A DNA stretch of 6,909 nt from NCBI GenBank assembly GCA_017860075.1, contig JAFNAH010000070.1:1-6909 (forward strand), written 5' to 3'. Below, piece by piece: positions 1 to 6,905 of the stretch (position 1 is the first letter of the stretch; each line of letters begins with the position of its first letter). Both the position numbers and the translations under genes were made by a program. Below the pieces are notes generated by a model. It saw only the letters and a program-made list of their open reading frames with translations, did not search any database and was not told the origin of the DNA. The DNA is from Acidobacteriota bacterium (GTDB taxonomy: Bacteria; Acidobacteriota; UBA6911).

Positions 1-1112
1 CCGCGCACCTGCCATAGCCAATCTGCGCAATACCACCCGGTGTTCCCGCCGATCCGCTCCAGGACCTGGAACACAACATCGGGAGGAACCGCGACGCGCA
101 CCACCCGCGTGTCGATAATCCGCGTGCCCGTATGGATTGCCCCACGGCCGGGGCGAACCTTCCGCCGCTCGAGGAGTCTCGGCCACGACGCGGAGCTGAA
201 TTCCAGGTCTTCGTCGTTGAGCGCTTTGGCAACCGCGGCGTGCAGCCCCAGAGGCCGGATATCGGCAAGAACCTGGTCCGGCGGTTCGCGCACGACGGTC
301 GGGTTCTGCAGTCCGTCCACGAGCTTTCGCCCGACCCTCGAATAATAGGGCGTCACCAGCGCCAGCCACAGGCTGGAAAGCCTCGGGGTCAGTAAGGGAA
401 CAGGGATCATCAACCTGCGAAGGCCGCGCTGCCGCGCATATTCCCTCATCAGGTCCCCGTACGAGCTGACATCATTTCCCCCGATCTCATAGATGCGGTT
501 TCCATCAGCTTCGATCTTTAAACCGGCCATGAGATACAGGATCAGATCTGAAATCGCGATCGGCTGGGTCGGCGTCGCGACCCATCTCGGCGTCACCATG
601 ACCGGAAGGCGCTCCACCAGAGATCGGATCATCTCGAAGGAAAAGCCGCCGCAGCCGACAACAATGGAGGACCGGAATTCCAGGGTTTGAATGCCGGAGG
701 AGCGGAGGATTTCGCCGACCTCATGCCGGCTGCGCAGGTGCGCGGAGAGCCGGCTCGAACTCTCACCGAGGCCGCCGAGATATATGATTCGCCGCACACC
801 CGACGCCCGCGCCGCGGCGGCGAAGTTCATGGCTGCCAGGCGGTCCTCCTGCTCGAACTCACGCGGCGACGACATGGAGTGGACGAGGTAGAATGCAGTG
901 TCAACACCCTGCAGGGCCGGTCGCAGCGAGGATGCTTCCAGCACGTCGCCGGCTACGATTTCGGTCCCGGGGGCCAGCTGGCCCTGAAGCATTCCCGGAC
1001 GGCGAACCATGCAACGCACGTGCCATCCTTCAGACTCGAGGGCGTGCAGCAGCGCCCTGCCGACATAGCCGGAGGCGCCGGTCAGGAGTATGACGCGATC
1101 CGCCCCGTTCAT
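1..1112 (-). CDS. NAD(P)-binding atypical SDR with C-terminal DUF2867 region (partial, 3' end off window)
   Basis: The frame opens with ATG at 1112 and stays open to the left edge, giving 370 codons without a stop. Seen: a Rossmann dinucleotide-binding motif TGASGYVG at residues 11-18; arginines R37 and R38 after the second strand, which suggest NADP(H) preference; YLVHSM at 75-80; IYLGGLG at 110-116; and a conserved block LSAHLRSRHEVGEILR at about 122-137. At 354-367 comes IGGNTGWYCADWLW, the opening of the DUF2867 region that follows the SDR domain in this family. Family knowledge: these proteins, which include E. coli YbjT, are about 480 residues, so roughly 100 are missing beyond the window. 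No Tyr-x-x-x-Lys catalytic pair is obvious, as in other atypical SDRs, so it may bind rather than reduce a substrate; true function unknown. The start is fixed by its ATGA overlap with the upstream glutamate dehydrogenase. No strong Shine-Dalgarno precedes it, so translation probably depends on coupling. Confidence 0.9.
   Translation of the reverse strand, partial: MNGADRVILLTGASGYVGRALLHALESEGWHVRCMVRRPGMLQGQLAPGTEIVAGDVLEASSLRPALQGVDTAFYLVHSMSSPREFEQEDRLAAMNFAAAARASGVRRIIYLGGLGESSSRLSAHLRSRHEVGEILRSSGIQTLEFRSSIVVGCGGFSFEMIRSLVERLPVMVTPRWVATPTQPIAISDLILYLMAGLKIEADGNRIYEIGGNDVSSYGDLMREYARQRGLRRLMIPVPLLTPRLSSLWLALVTPYYSRVGRKLVDGLQNPTVVREPPDQVLADIRPLGLHAAVAKALNDEDLEFSSASWPRLLERRKVRPGRGAIHTGTRIIDTRVVRVAVPPDVVFQVLERIGGNTGWYCADWLWQVR
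1109..1112 (-). promoter_or_regulatory. ATGA stop/start overlap (translational coupling)
   Basis: Read on the minus strand, the TGA that ends the glutamate dehydrogenase (1111-1109) overlaps the ATG of the SDR/DUF2867 gene (1112-1110). The roughly 25 bases upstream hold no convincing Shine-Dalgarno (only GAGCGA-like purines), so reinitiation by ribosomes finishing the first gene is the most likely way the second is translated. This is direct sequence evidence that the two genes share one mRNA; the coupling mechanism itself is inferred. Confidence 0.85.
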
Positions 1113-4100
1113 GCGTCGATTCGCTCGCGCACGGCCGACAGGGCCTTCGGGAAGTCGGGGGACTTCCCGGCCAGCAGCTCGACGATGGCCGCTTCGAGCG
1201 CATCTTCCGCCGCGCGCAGCAGAGCCTGCTCGTGACCAGCCGCCATCGCGGCGCCGACAATCTGATCCCGGAGGCCTTCTGCCCCGGACTCCCGCTCGGC
1301 CGTCGCATAGGATTCAATAACATGCCCGATGGTCGTCTGCGTCGCCGCCATCAGGCGCGGCAGCAGCGTGATGCCTGCGTGGTTGATCACATGATTGACG
1401 GCGCAGGTTGCAATGATCTCCCGACGCAGCACATGGTCCTGGAAGTAGTCCACGTAGCGTTCGCGCAGCAGGCGCGGGAAGTAGCCGTCCAGGAAGGGGC
1501 GCGCCGAAGGGCTTTCAGGGAAATCGGTCTGCAGCAGAGCGTCGAATGCATGCATCTTGCTGCAACCGAGGAGCACACAGAGCAGCGGCCGCGGGAGACC
1601 GCGACCCGCCTGCCGCATCTCCAGCAATTCCGCGCGCCGTGGGATGCTCTCGTCCGCCCGGTTCAGGATGCCCGAAGATACCATCTGGTCCACCAGGTCG
1701 GCAAACGATTCATAGCGATCCGCGCTCCTCATCTCATCGAGCGTCAGCGCCAGCGCCTGGTAGTGATTGTCGGCAAGTACGAGCTCCGCAACCTCTTCGG
1801 TCATCTCCGCGAGGATCGCGTTCCTTTCGTCCTTCCCGCGGATGATCTTCCGCTTCGTGAGCATGTCGAGCAGAATCTTGATATTCACTTCGTGATCCGA
1901 CATGTCCACCCCGCCGGAGTTGTCCACCGCATCGGTGTTGATCAGTCCGCCGTGGAGCCAGTATTCGATCCTCGCTTTCTGCGTGAACCCGAGGTTCCCT
2001 CCCTCGCCCACGACCCGGGCCCGGACTTCCGCGGCATTTACCCTTACCCGGTCGTTCGTGCGATCACCGACGCTGGCGTGTTCTTCCGAGGACGCCTTCA
2101 CGTATGTCCCGATCCCCCCGTTGTAGAGGAGATCCACGCGGGCAGTCAGGATGCGCCGGATCATTTCCTCGCCGCTGACGCTCTCACCCTCCATCCCGAA
2201 CAGCTCGCGCATTTCGGGCGTCACCGGTATGGCCTTCGCCGAACGGTCGTGGATGCCCCCTCCCTTGCTGATCAGCGCCGTGTTGTAGTCGCGCCAGTTC
2301 GACCTGGGGAGCATGAACATGCGCTGGCGCTCGAGGAAGCTCTTCTCCGGGTCGGGACTGGGATCGATGAAGATGTGCAGGTGATTGAACGCAGCGACAA
2401 GCTTGATGGACCGGCTCAGGAGTACTCCGTTGCCGAAAACATCGCCGGACATGTCGCCGATGCCCGACACCGTGATGGGATCCTTCTGCACGTCGATGCC
2501 GAGATTGCGGAAGTGGTGCCTCACGCACTCCCACGTCCCGCGGGCCGTAATGCCGACCTTCTTGTGATCGTACCCGACGCTTCCGCCCGACGCGAACGCG
2601 TCGCCGAGCCAGAAACCGTACTGGCCGGAGACGCTGTTGGCCGTGTCCGAAAGATGGGCCGTGCCCTTGTCGGCCGCCACCACCAGGTAGGGATCATCCC
2701 CGTCATGCCGCACCACATCGGGCGGGTGAAGGACCTTGCCGTCCACGATATTATCGGTTACGTCGAGGAGCCCGGAGACGAACTCCCTGTACCGTTCGAC
2801 AAGGTATGCATCCAGGGCGGGCCGAGCGGGCAGCTCCCCCTTGAGCACGAACCCGCCTTTGGACCCGACCGGTACAATAACCGAGTTCTTGACCATCTGG
2901 GTCTTCATCAGGCCGAGCACTTCGGTGCGGAAATCATCGTGGCGGTCGCTCCAGCGGATCCCGCCCCTCGCCACGCGTCCGCCGCGCAGGTGGATCCCCT
3001 CGAGCAGTCGGGAGTGCACGTAGATCTCGACCATGGGACGCGGAGAGGGCGCCCCCTCCAGCTTGCGGCTGTCCACCTTGATCGAAAACACGGGCCGCTC
3101 CGGCCGCTGGTAGTAGTTTGTGCGCAGGGCCGAGGCCGCAAGGTTGTGAAGCGCGCGCAGGACCTCATCCTCGGCAAGATTGCGCACCGTTTCCAGCGTA
3201 TTGTGGAAATTACGCTGCGCGTCCTCGACTGCGGCATCCCGATCACCGTCGAGCGACAGATCAAACCGTGCCTGGAAGTATCGCAACAGGCCCGCCGCAG
3301 CGCGGCTGTTCGCCAGCAGCACGTCGTTGAGCGTTTCAACGTTGTAGTATGTGCGCAGCTGAAGGAGGTGGTTGCGCATGGTGCGAAGAATCTCGACCTC
3401 GCGCCAGGATAGGCCGACCAGCAGTATGAGTTCATTGAGGCGGTCGTCTGTCGCCTGTTCCTCGTCCAGGGCCCGCAGCGCCTCCACGAAGCGCTCCTGG
3501 TCCTTCAGCATGGCGGCGATTCTCTGGGGGGTCGCTTCGACCTCGAAGCGGTACATGTAGCACTGACGGCCCTCGGGCAGGATGAGAGGCACCCTCAGCT
3601 CGTCGGTTACAGAAAGCCCGATCTGGCGCAGCGTACGCAGAGTGCTCGTCAGGCCAAGCTGGCGAGCCGAATACAGGTCAAGTCTCGCCGCGTGCGCCGT
3701 CCTCGGCATCACGTGGGCCTCAAGTCGCGTCTCGAGGGCAGCGAGGTGGCGCACGTCTTCAGGCACCTGTTCCGGCGGCGTCACTTCACGGTACAAACCG
3801 CTGCGGGTCTCGGGACGCACGAAGCGTCTGAAGAGCCTTCTACCCTCGCGTTCCCCGAATGCCGACTCCAGCTCCCTGCTTACCTGGTCTTCCCAGTCTG
3901 TCACGAGCGAAGCGGCGATGCGCCGGACCTCATCGACCTCGATCGCATGTTCCAGTCGCGAAGTGTCGAAGTAATAGATCAGAAGGGTGACCGGGCCGAT
4001 GTCCGTCGTCGAGTGGAACGTAACCGGGCCGAAGGTGCGAGAGAGTGCCTGCGTGAGAGCGGTCTCAGCACCATAGGAATAATGGAGGCGCGAAAAGGAG

Positions 4101-5392
4101 ATGGAGAGAGCGGAATAACCGGATCCCTCCCGACAGTGAACGTGGATCTCGTCGTCGCCCATCATGTACACGATGGGCTCGACGACGAGCTTCAGATCCG
4201 ACGGCGACGCATAGAAGAGTTCGCGCATCGGCAGTCGATTGAAGGTTGCCCTCATCTCCCGGTAGATGTGGGACATCGGGACTGCGCCGCTTTCGCGCAG
4301 CAGCCACTTGAGCTTCTCATTGAGAATCGGGACAGTGTCCGCCCTCTGGGAAACCGCACCGCGACCCAACCGGCCGAGCAGGAGAGTAGCGCCCGCCAGG
4401 GTGCCGCCTTCGCTCCAGCTCCGGATCACCATGGCGTCGATCGGCTCAAGGTGGTAGATAGCCGAGGCATTGCGGCAAAAATCGAGTACGATGCTCCGGT
4501 CGTCGCCGGCACCGGGAATGATCCTTTGTTCGACTTCCTCGACCAGGCCCGGGAATACGACCGGCAGGAGCGTGGCGTCCTTGAAAACGCCGGCGACGCT
4601 ATCCTGCCGCCGCTCGGGCGCACCGTCCGCGCCGGGCACATACTGGGCCAATCCCAGGAAAATGTAGTTGTCCGACGCAACCCAGTTCAGGAAAGCCCGG
4701 GCAGATTCAGTCTCTTCCTCCCCTCCGTGGCGGCTTCTGAGTCGATGGCTGACGTCGCGCAGCGACTCGACCATATCCTTAAAATCCTCGACGGCCAGAA
4801 AAAGACACTTGAGCAGTGCGAAGATCTCATGCTCGATGTGCCGCAGGCGTTCCTTGGAGTCCACCTGTTCGATCTGGAACTGACAATAGACCTCTTTAGT
4901 CCCATCATCGTGGGGGCCGCCGATCGCTACGATTCGCTCCCACTGGCGACGGACGGTGAAGATGGGGTGAATCGTGGAAAAAACCTTCAGGCCCGCCTTG
5001 CTGAAGTAGTTCTTCAGACTGTCGAAAATGAACGGAGCGTCCTGCGTGTGCGTCTCGACAATAGTCGTTTCCAGCGGGATGCCGAATCCGGCTCCCGTCG
5101 CGACTGCCTCGGCTTCAGTAGGGTTGTGAGCCGAGACGTGAATACCGGGAAGTCCCCTGTACAGCTGGAAAGACGGAGGGATGGATCGCGCTACGAAGTT
5201 GAATTGCCGCAGAAGCCGCTCGGCGAGCGCTTCCGGCGGAACTGCCAGCGCAACCCGATCGGGCGTTTCCTCAAACGCCACCTTCGCGAAGGCCAGCGTG
5301 AGTTCCCGGTCCTGCTCAGCCACCTTGTGTGAAAGAATCTCCAATACCTGAGTCTCTATTCGCGCTCTTTTCGCCGGATCAGCGGTAATCAT
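1109..5392 (-). CDS. gdh: Large NAD-dependent glutamate dehydrogenase (GDH180-type, Bac_GDH family)
   Basis: This cytoplasmic enzyme oxidatively deaminates L-glutamate to 2-oxoglutarate and ammonium, reducing NAD+. The first ~800 residues form the regulatory/structural part (in known structures ACT-like domains and helical motifs), with landmarks APFIFDS (119-125), LNWVASDNYIFLGL (235-248) and LRTNYYQ (756-762). The catalytic domain shows RGGIRWSDR (809-817), MKTQMVKN (829-836), PVGSKGGF (841-848, with K845), ADKGTAHLSD (907-916, with D908), the NAD-binding stretch SGIGDMSGDVFGNG (976-989), NGGIGTY (1091-1097), GEGGNLGFTQ (1129-1138) and NTDAVDNSGGVDMSDHEVN (1152-1170). All key residues expected for activity are present. 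The start is well bounded: an in-frame TGA lies five codons upstream with no alternative start between, and a GAGG lies 10 bases before the ATG. At 1427 residues it is shorter than the usual ~1600; only ~257 residues follow SDHEVN, so the loss seems mainly C-terminal. Family members in other species act in glutamate/arginine catabolism and are allosterically controlled; control here is unknown. Confidence 0.97.
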   Translation of the reverse strand: MITADPAKRARIETQVLEILSHKVAEQDRELTLAFAKVAFEETPDRVALAVPPEALAERLLRQFNFVARSIPPSFQLYRGLPGIHVSAHNPTEAEAVATGAGFGIPLETTIVETHTQDAPFIFDSLKNYFSKAGLKVFSTIHPIFTVRRQWERIVAIGGPHDDGTKEVYCQFQIEQVDSKERLRHIEHEIFALLKCLFLAVEDFKDMVESLRDVSHRLRSRHGGEEETESARAFLNWVASDNYIFLGLAQYVPGADGAPERRQDSVAGVFKDATLLPVVFPGLVEEVEQRIIPGAGDDRSIVLDFCRNASAIYHLEPIDAMVIRSWSEGGTLAGATLLLGRLGRGAVSQRADTVPILNEKLKWLLRESGAVPMSHIYREMRATFNRLPMRELFYASPSDLKLVVEPIVYMMGDDEIHVHCREGSGYSALSISFSRLHYSYGAETALTQALSRTFGPVTFHSTTDIGPVTLLIYYFDTSRLEHAIEVDEVRRIAASLVTDWEDQVSRELESAFGEREGRRLFRRFVRPETRSGLYREVTPPEQVPEDVRHLAALETRLEAHVMPRTAHAARLDLYSARQLGLTSTLRTLRQIGLSVTDELRVPLILPEGRQCYMYRFEVEATPQRIAAMLKDQERFVEALRALDEEQATDDRLNELILLVGLSWREVEILRTMRNHLLQLRTYYNVETLNDVLLANSRAAAGLLRYFQARFDLSLDGDRDAAVEDAQRNFHNTLETVRNLAEDEVLRALHNLAASALRTNYYQRPERPVFSIKVDSRKLEGAPSPRPMVEIYVHSRLLEGIHLRGGRVARGGIRWSDRHDDFRTEVLGLMKTQMVKNSVIVPVGSKGGFVLKGELPARPALDAYLVERYREFVSGLLDVTDNIVDGKVLHPPDVVRHDGDDPYLVVAADKGTAHLSDTANSVSGQYGFWLGDAFASGGSVGYDHKKVGITARGTWECVRHHFRNLGIDVQKDPITVSGIGDMSGDVFGNGVLLSRSIKLVAAFNHLHIFIDPSPDPEKSFLERQRMFMLPRSNWRDYNTALISKGGGIHDRSAKAIPVTPEMRELFGMEGESVSGEEMIRRILTARVDLLYNGGIGTYVKASSEEHASVGDRTNDRVRVNAAEVRARVVGEGGNLGFTQKARIEYWLHGGLINTDAVDNSGGVDMSDHEVNIKILLDMLTKRKIIRGKDERNAILAEMTEEVAELVLADNHYQALALTLDEMRSADRYESFADLVDQMVSSGILNRADESIPRRAELLEMRQAGRGLPRPLLCVLLGCSKMHAFDALLQTDFPESPSARPFLDGYFPRLLRERYVDYFQDHVLRREIIATCAVNHVINHAGITLLPRLMAATQTTIGHVIESYATAERESGAEGLRDQIVGAAMAAGHEQALLRAAEDALEAAIVELLAGKSPDFPKALSAVRERIDA

Positions 5393-5402
5393 GGCGTCAT
5401 AG

Positions 5403-5406
5403 CCTC
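5403..5406 (-). promoter_or_regulatory. Ribosome binding site of glutamate dehydrogenase (GAGG)
   Basis: GAGG on the minus strand ends 10 bases before the ATG at 5392. It overlaps the in-frame TGA (5407-5405) that bounds the reading frame. A second copy of the surrounding octamer occurs a little upstream: GAGGCGAT, then four bases, then GAGGCTAT (7 of 8 identical). The nearer copy has the usable spacing, slightly long. An out-of-frame ATG at 5400-5398 lies between the GAGG and the real start and may lower initiation efficiency. Confidence 0.55.
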
Positions 5407-5467
5407 AATAATCGCCTCGACGGGCGGAGTAAATAAACTGATTGCTCTGGAGGTAAGATTTTACACC

Positions 5468-5483
5468 CCCGCGGTGCTGCGGG
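5468..5483 (-). terminator. Weak GC hairpin after the hydrolase gene (possible 3' end)
   Basis: On the minus strand CCCGC and GCGGG form a perfect 5-bp stem around a 6-base loop (AGCACC), starting 12 bases after the hydrolase stop codon. What follows is GGTGTAAAATCTT, not a run of T, so it does not fit a classical intrinsic terminator. It may act as a weak terminator, stabilise the 3' end, or be chance in GC-rich DNA. Confidence 0.25.
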
Positions 5484-5495
5484 CACTTGAATCAT

Positions 5496-6809
5496 TCAGG
5501 GCTTGAGCCAGCGGTCGAACCAGGCGAAGGCGTCTTCCTGCATATCAAGACTGAAGATATGCGGGCGATCGTAGAAGCGCCCTTCAAACTTCGAGTCCGC
5601 CCCGCCTTTCGCATAGATCGCCCCGATCTTTTTCACCGATTCCTGCATACCTTCGAGCGCGTAAAGTGCATCAAGGCGGCACTGCTGAACCATGAGGGGC
5701 TTGGGCACCATGCACGCCAAGACATCAGGAAGGTCCACGAATCGAGTGAGCCCCGGCAGAAAATGCACAAAGCTGTGCGTGTCCACATGTTTCCTGATGA
5801 GCGGGCGAAGCGTCGACATCCATCCGACAGACACGGCACACTGGATGCGGTCCTCCAATCCTGCCAGGAAGTCGGTACGGTAACCGCCCATCGAAATGCC
5901 GACACAGCCTATCCTCGCGGGATCCACCTCAGGTCGGCTCGCCAGATAGTCAACCGTCCGGATGTCGTCCCAGTGCACTATTCCCTGCCATGTCGTTCCG
6001 GCCCAGAAGAGGCTGCGCGCCAGGGTGGATTCACCCTCCCCCGACCGCCGGTTCAGGCGCTGTACCTCTTCCGCCGAGTACTTCGACCTGTCCCAACCCG
6101 GCTTCACGGGATCGTCGCCAAACAGGCTTCTCCTCTCGCCGAAGTAAAAGCAGTCGATCGAAATGACCACGTAGCCTCTGCGACACAGGGCAAGCGAAGT
6201 CGAGCGGCCCTCGTAGTTATCCCTGCGGTATCCGACAATGGCCGGGTCGTCACCGACCGGCATCGGCATTACTTTCTCCTTGCCGTAGACAAACATGCCC
6301 CCATGAGAGTGAAGATCGACGATGGCCGGCCGGGGGCCTTTGCGGCCCTTCGGAATCAACACGTAAGCCGGTACTCGAAACCAGGGAGTGGTCGAGAAAA
6401 TGACCTTCTCCTGGATGTATTCCGGTGTTTCCCAGCGGTCAACAACCTCGGGCGCAGGCTGAACCGGGGCGGGAGCATAGTGGAACAGCTCGAAGATCTT
6501 TTCCCTTACGGCCTGCCGGCAAGCGACAGCATCCGGATAGCCGCGCTCCAGCCAGGAGAGGGGATATCGGCACTGGTCGGCCAGCGTCATGATCTCGGGA
6601 TAGATCGTACCGACATCAGCAGCCGAAAGCCCGCTTCCCTGGAGTCCGTCTTCGCAGACGGCGGGCTGTGTGCCAAAGCCCGGGTAGCCTGCCAGGGCTA
6701 CCCCCCCCACGGCGAGTGTGCTCAAGAAGGAGCGGCGATCCCATCCGTCAACATCCTTCGTACTCCCCGATTCCGCTTTCTTCGGATCTACGATCATGTC
6801 GACCCCCAC
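5496..6809 (-). CDS. Tat-exported alpha/beta hydrolase (dienelactone hydrolase/acetyl-xylan-esterase-like)
   Basis: A 437-residue predicted serine hydrolase. The N-terminus carries a twin-arginine signal: DRRSFL at residues 24-29 followed by a hydrophobic stretch to about residue 44, so export folded across the inner membrane is expected; no lipobox or clear cleavage site is visible. The hydrolase core shows HSHGG at 167-171 (oxyanion-hole strand and loop), WDDIRTVDYLASRPEVD at about 280-296, the nucleophile elbow GISMGG at 304-309 with S306, a candidate acid D380 (CRLDALY) and a candidate histidine H417 (DRPHIFS) near the C-terminus. The order Ser-Asp-His and the helix before the elbow match dienelactone hydrolase/acetyl-xylan-esterase-like families, possibly Abhydrolase_7. 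Substrate is unknown: a carbohydrate ester or other small ester is a guess. The first possible start is GTG at 6809, with CAGG seven bases before it; the in-frame ATG at 6797 preceded by GGGGGT is the alternative. Both keep the Tat signal. It lies 103 bases upstream of glutamate dehydrogenase; a shared transcript is uncertain. Confidence 0.9.
   Translation of the reverse strand: MGVDMIVDPKKAESGSTKDVDGWDRRSFLSTLAVGGVALAGYPGFGTQPAVCEDGLQGSGLSAADVGTIYPEIMTLADQCRYPLSWLERGYPDAVACRQAVREKIFELFHYAPAPVQPAPEVVDRWETPEYIQEKVIFSTTPWFRVPAYVLIPKGRKGPRPAIVDLHSHGGMFVYGKEKVMPMPVGDDPAIVGYRRDNYEGRSTSLALCRRGYVVISIDCFYFGERRSLFGDDPVKPGWDRSKYSAEEVQRLNRRSGEGESTLARSLFWAGTTWQGIVHWDDIRTVDYLASRPEVDPARIGCVGISMGGYRTDFLAGLEDRIQCAVSVGWMSTLRPLIRKHVDTHSFVHFLPGLTRFVDLPDVLACMVPKPLMVQQCRLDALYALEGMQESVKKIGAIYAKGGADSKFEGRFYDRPHIFSLDMQEDAFAWFDRWLKP
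6701..6708 (-). repeat. G8 homopolymer inside the Tat-signal coding region
   Basis: Eight consecutive C on the plus strand read as eight G in the gene, spanning codons 34-37 (Val-Gly-Gly-Val) of the hydrolase signal peptide hydrophobic core. The frame is intact with eight bases: the Tat motif before it and the catalytic domain after it are in the same frame. Such tracts can slip during replication or be miscounted in sequencing; a gain or loss of one base would end the protein before the enzyme domain. Confidence 0.7.
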
Positions 6810-6849
6810 ATTGAAGCCTGCCGGCCGTGCTGTACCGCCCCGCGGTCCA

Positions 6850-6865
6850 GGTGTCGCGCGACACC
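6850..6865. promoter_or_regulatory. Perfect 16-bp palindrome, candidate operator
   Basis: GGTGTCGCGCGACACC equals its own reverse complement over all 16 bases, with no further extension on either side. It sits about 40 bases upstream of the hydrolase GTG start and about 45 bases from the right edge. Size and symmetry suit a dimeric repressor such as a TetR-family protein, or a short hairpin in RNA. It is directly visible, but its role as an operator is inferred. Confidence 0.4.
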
Positions 6866-6874
6866 GTGCGCACG
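6865..6874. promoter_or_regulatory. Second, abutting 10-bp palindrome
   Basis: CGTGCGCACG is a perfect 10-base palindrome sharing one base with the end of the 16-bp palindrome. Ten-base GC palindromes can occur by chance in DNA of this composition; its position directly beside a longer one makes a paired regulatory site possible but not demonstrated. Confidence 0.25.
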
Positions 6875-6890
6875 ACGAGCATTAACCGCA

Positions 6891-6905
6891 AAGGAGATCG
6901 GAAGG
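6891..6905 (+). promoter_or_regulatory. Possible ribosome binding site of a divergent gene beyond the right edge
   Basis: The last bases of the window read AAGGAG (6891-6896) and GGAAGG (6900-6905), then CAAC to the end. Two Shine-Dalgarno-like purine blocks on the plus strand just before the edge fit a gene starting within a few bases after 6909 and transcribed away from the hydrolase. No start codon is visible, so this is only a pointer. Confidence 0.25.

Larger units (their letters stand above)
5393..5495 (-). other. Intergenic gap between hydrolase and glutamate dehydrogenase genes
   Basis: This 103-base stretch is more AT-rich than its surroundings, especially around 5430-5465, as expected for a promoter or leader. 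In transcription order it carries a short GC hairpin just after the hydrolase stop, an AT-rich segment containing TAAAAT and TTTATTTA, and then the glutamate dehydrogenase ribosome binding site. I could not find a -35/-10 pair with convincing spacing, so a promoter for the glutamate dehydrogenase operon here is plausible but unproven. No small open frame with a ribosome binding site was seen. Confidence 0.5.

Noticed and set aside
40..1235. Several short plus-strand open frames across the left end, the longest 182 codons
   Set aside because: They overlap a continuous minus-strand frame with clear SDR and DUF2867 motifs and low-complexity, Arg/Ser-rich translations of their own.
1232..3412. 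A 726-codon plus-strand open frame antisense to glutamate dehydrogenase
   Set aside because: It lies in exact codon register with the minus-strand gene, so plus-strand stops correspond to sense codons TTA, CTA and TCA, which are rare in GC-rich genes. The openness is a by-product of codon bias; the translation is rich in His, Arg and Val with no recognisable domain, while the minus strand is an unambiguous enzyme.
3692..5332. A 546-codon plus-strand open frame antisense to the N-terminal half of glutamate dehydrogenase
   Set aside because: Same codon register as the other antisense frame, explained by avoidance of TTA, CTA and TCA in the sense gene; no domain and no convincing ribosome binding site seen.
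5468..5483. Calling a confident intrinsic terminator after the hydrolase
   Set aside because: The stem has only five base pairs and no T-run follows on the minus strand, so it is kept only as a low-confidence hairpin.
6797..6809. Reading the hydrolase as a lipoprotein through the Cys at residue 52
   Set aside because: The residues before that Cys (Pro-Ala-Val) do not fit a lipobox, and the twin-arginine motif with its hydrophobic core gives a simpler export signal.
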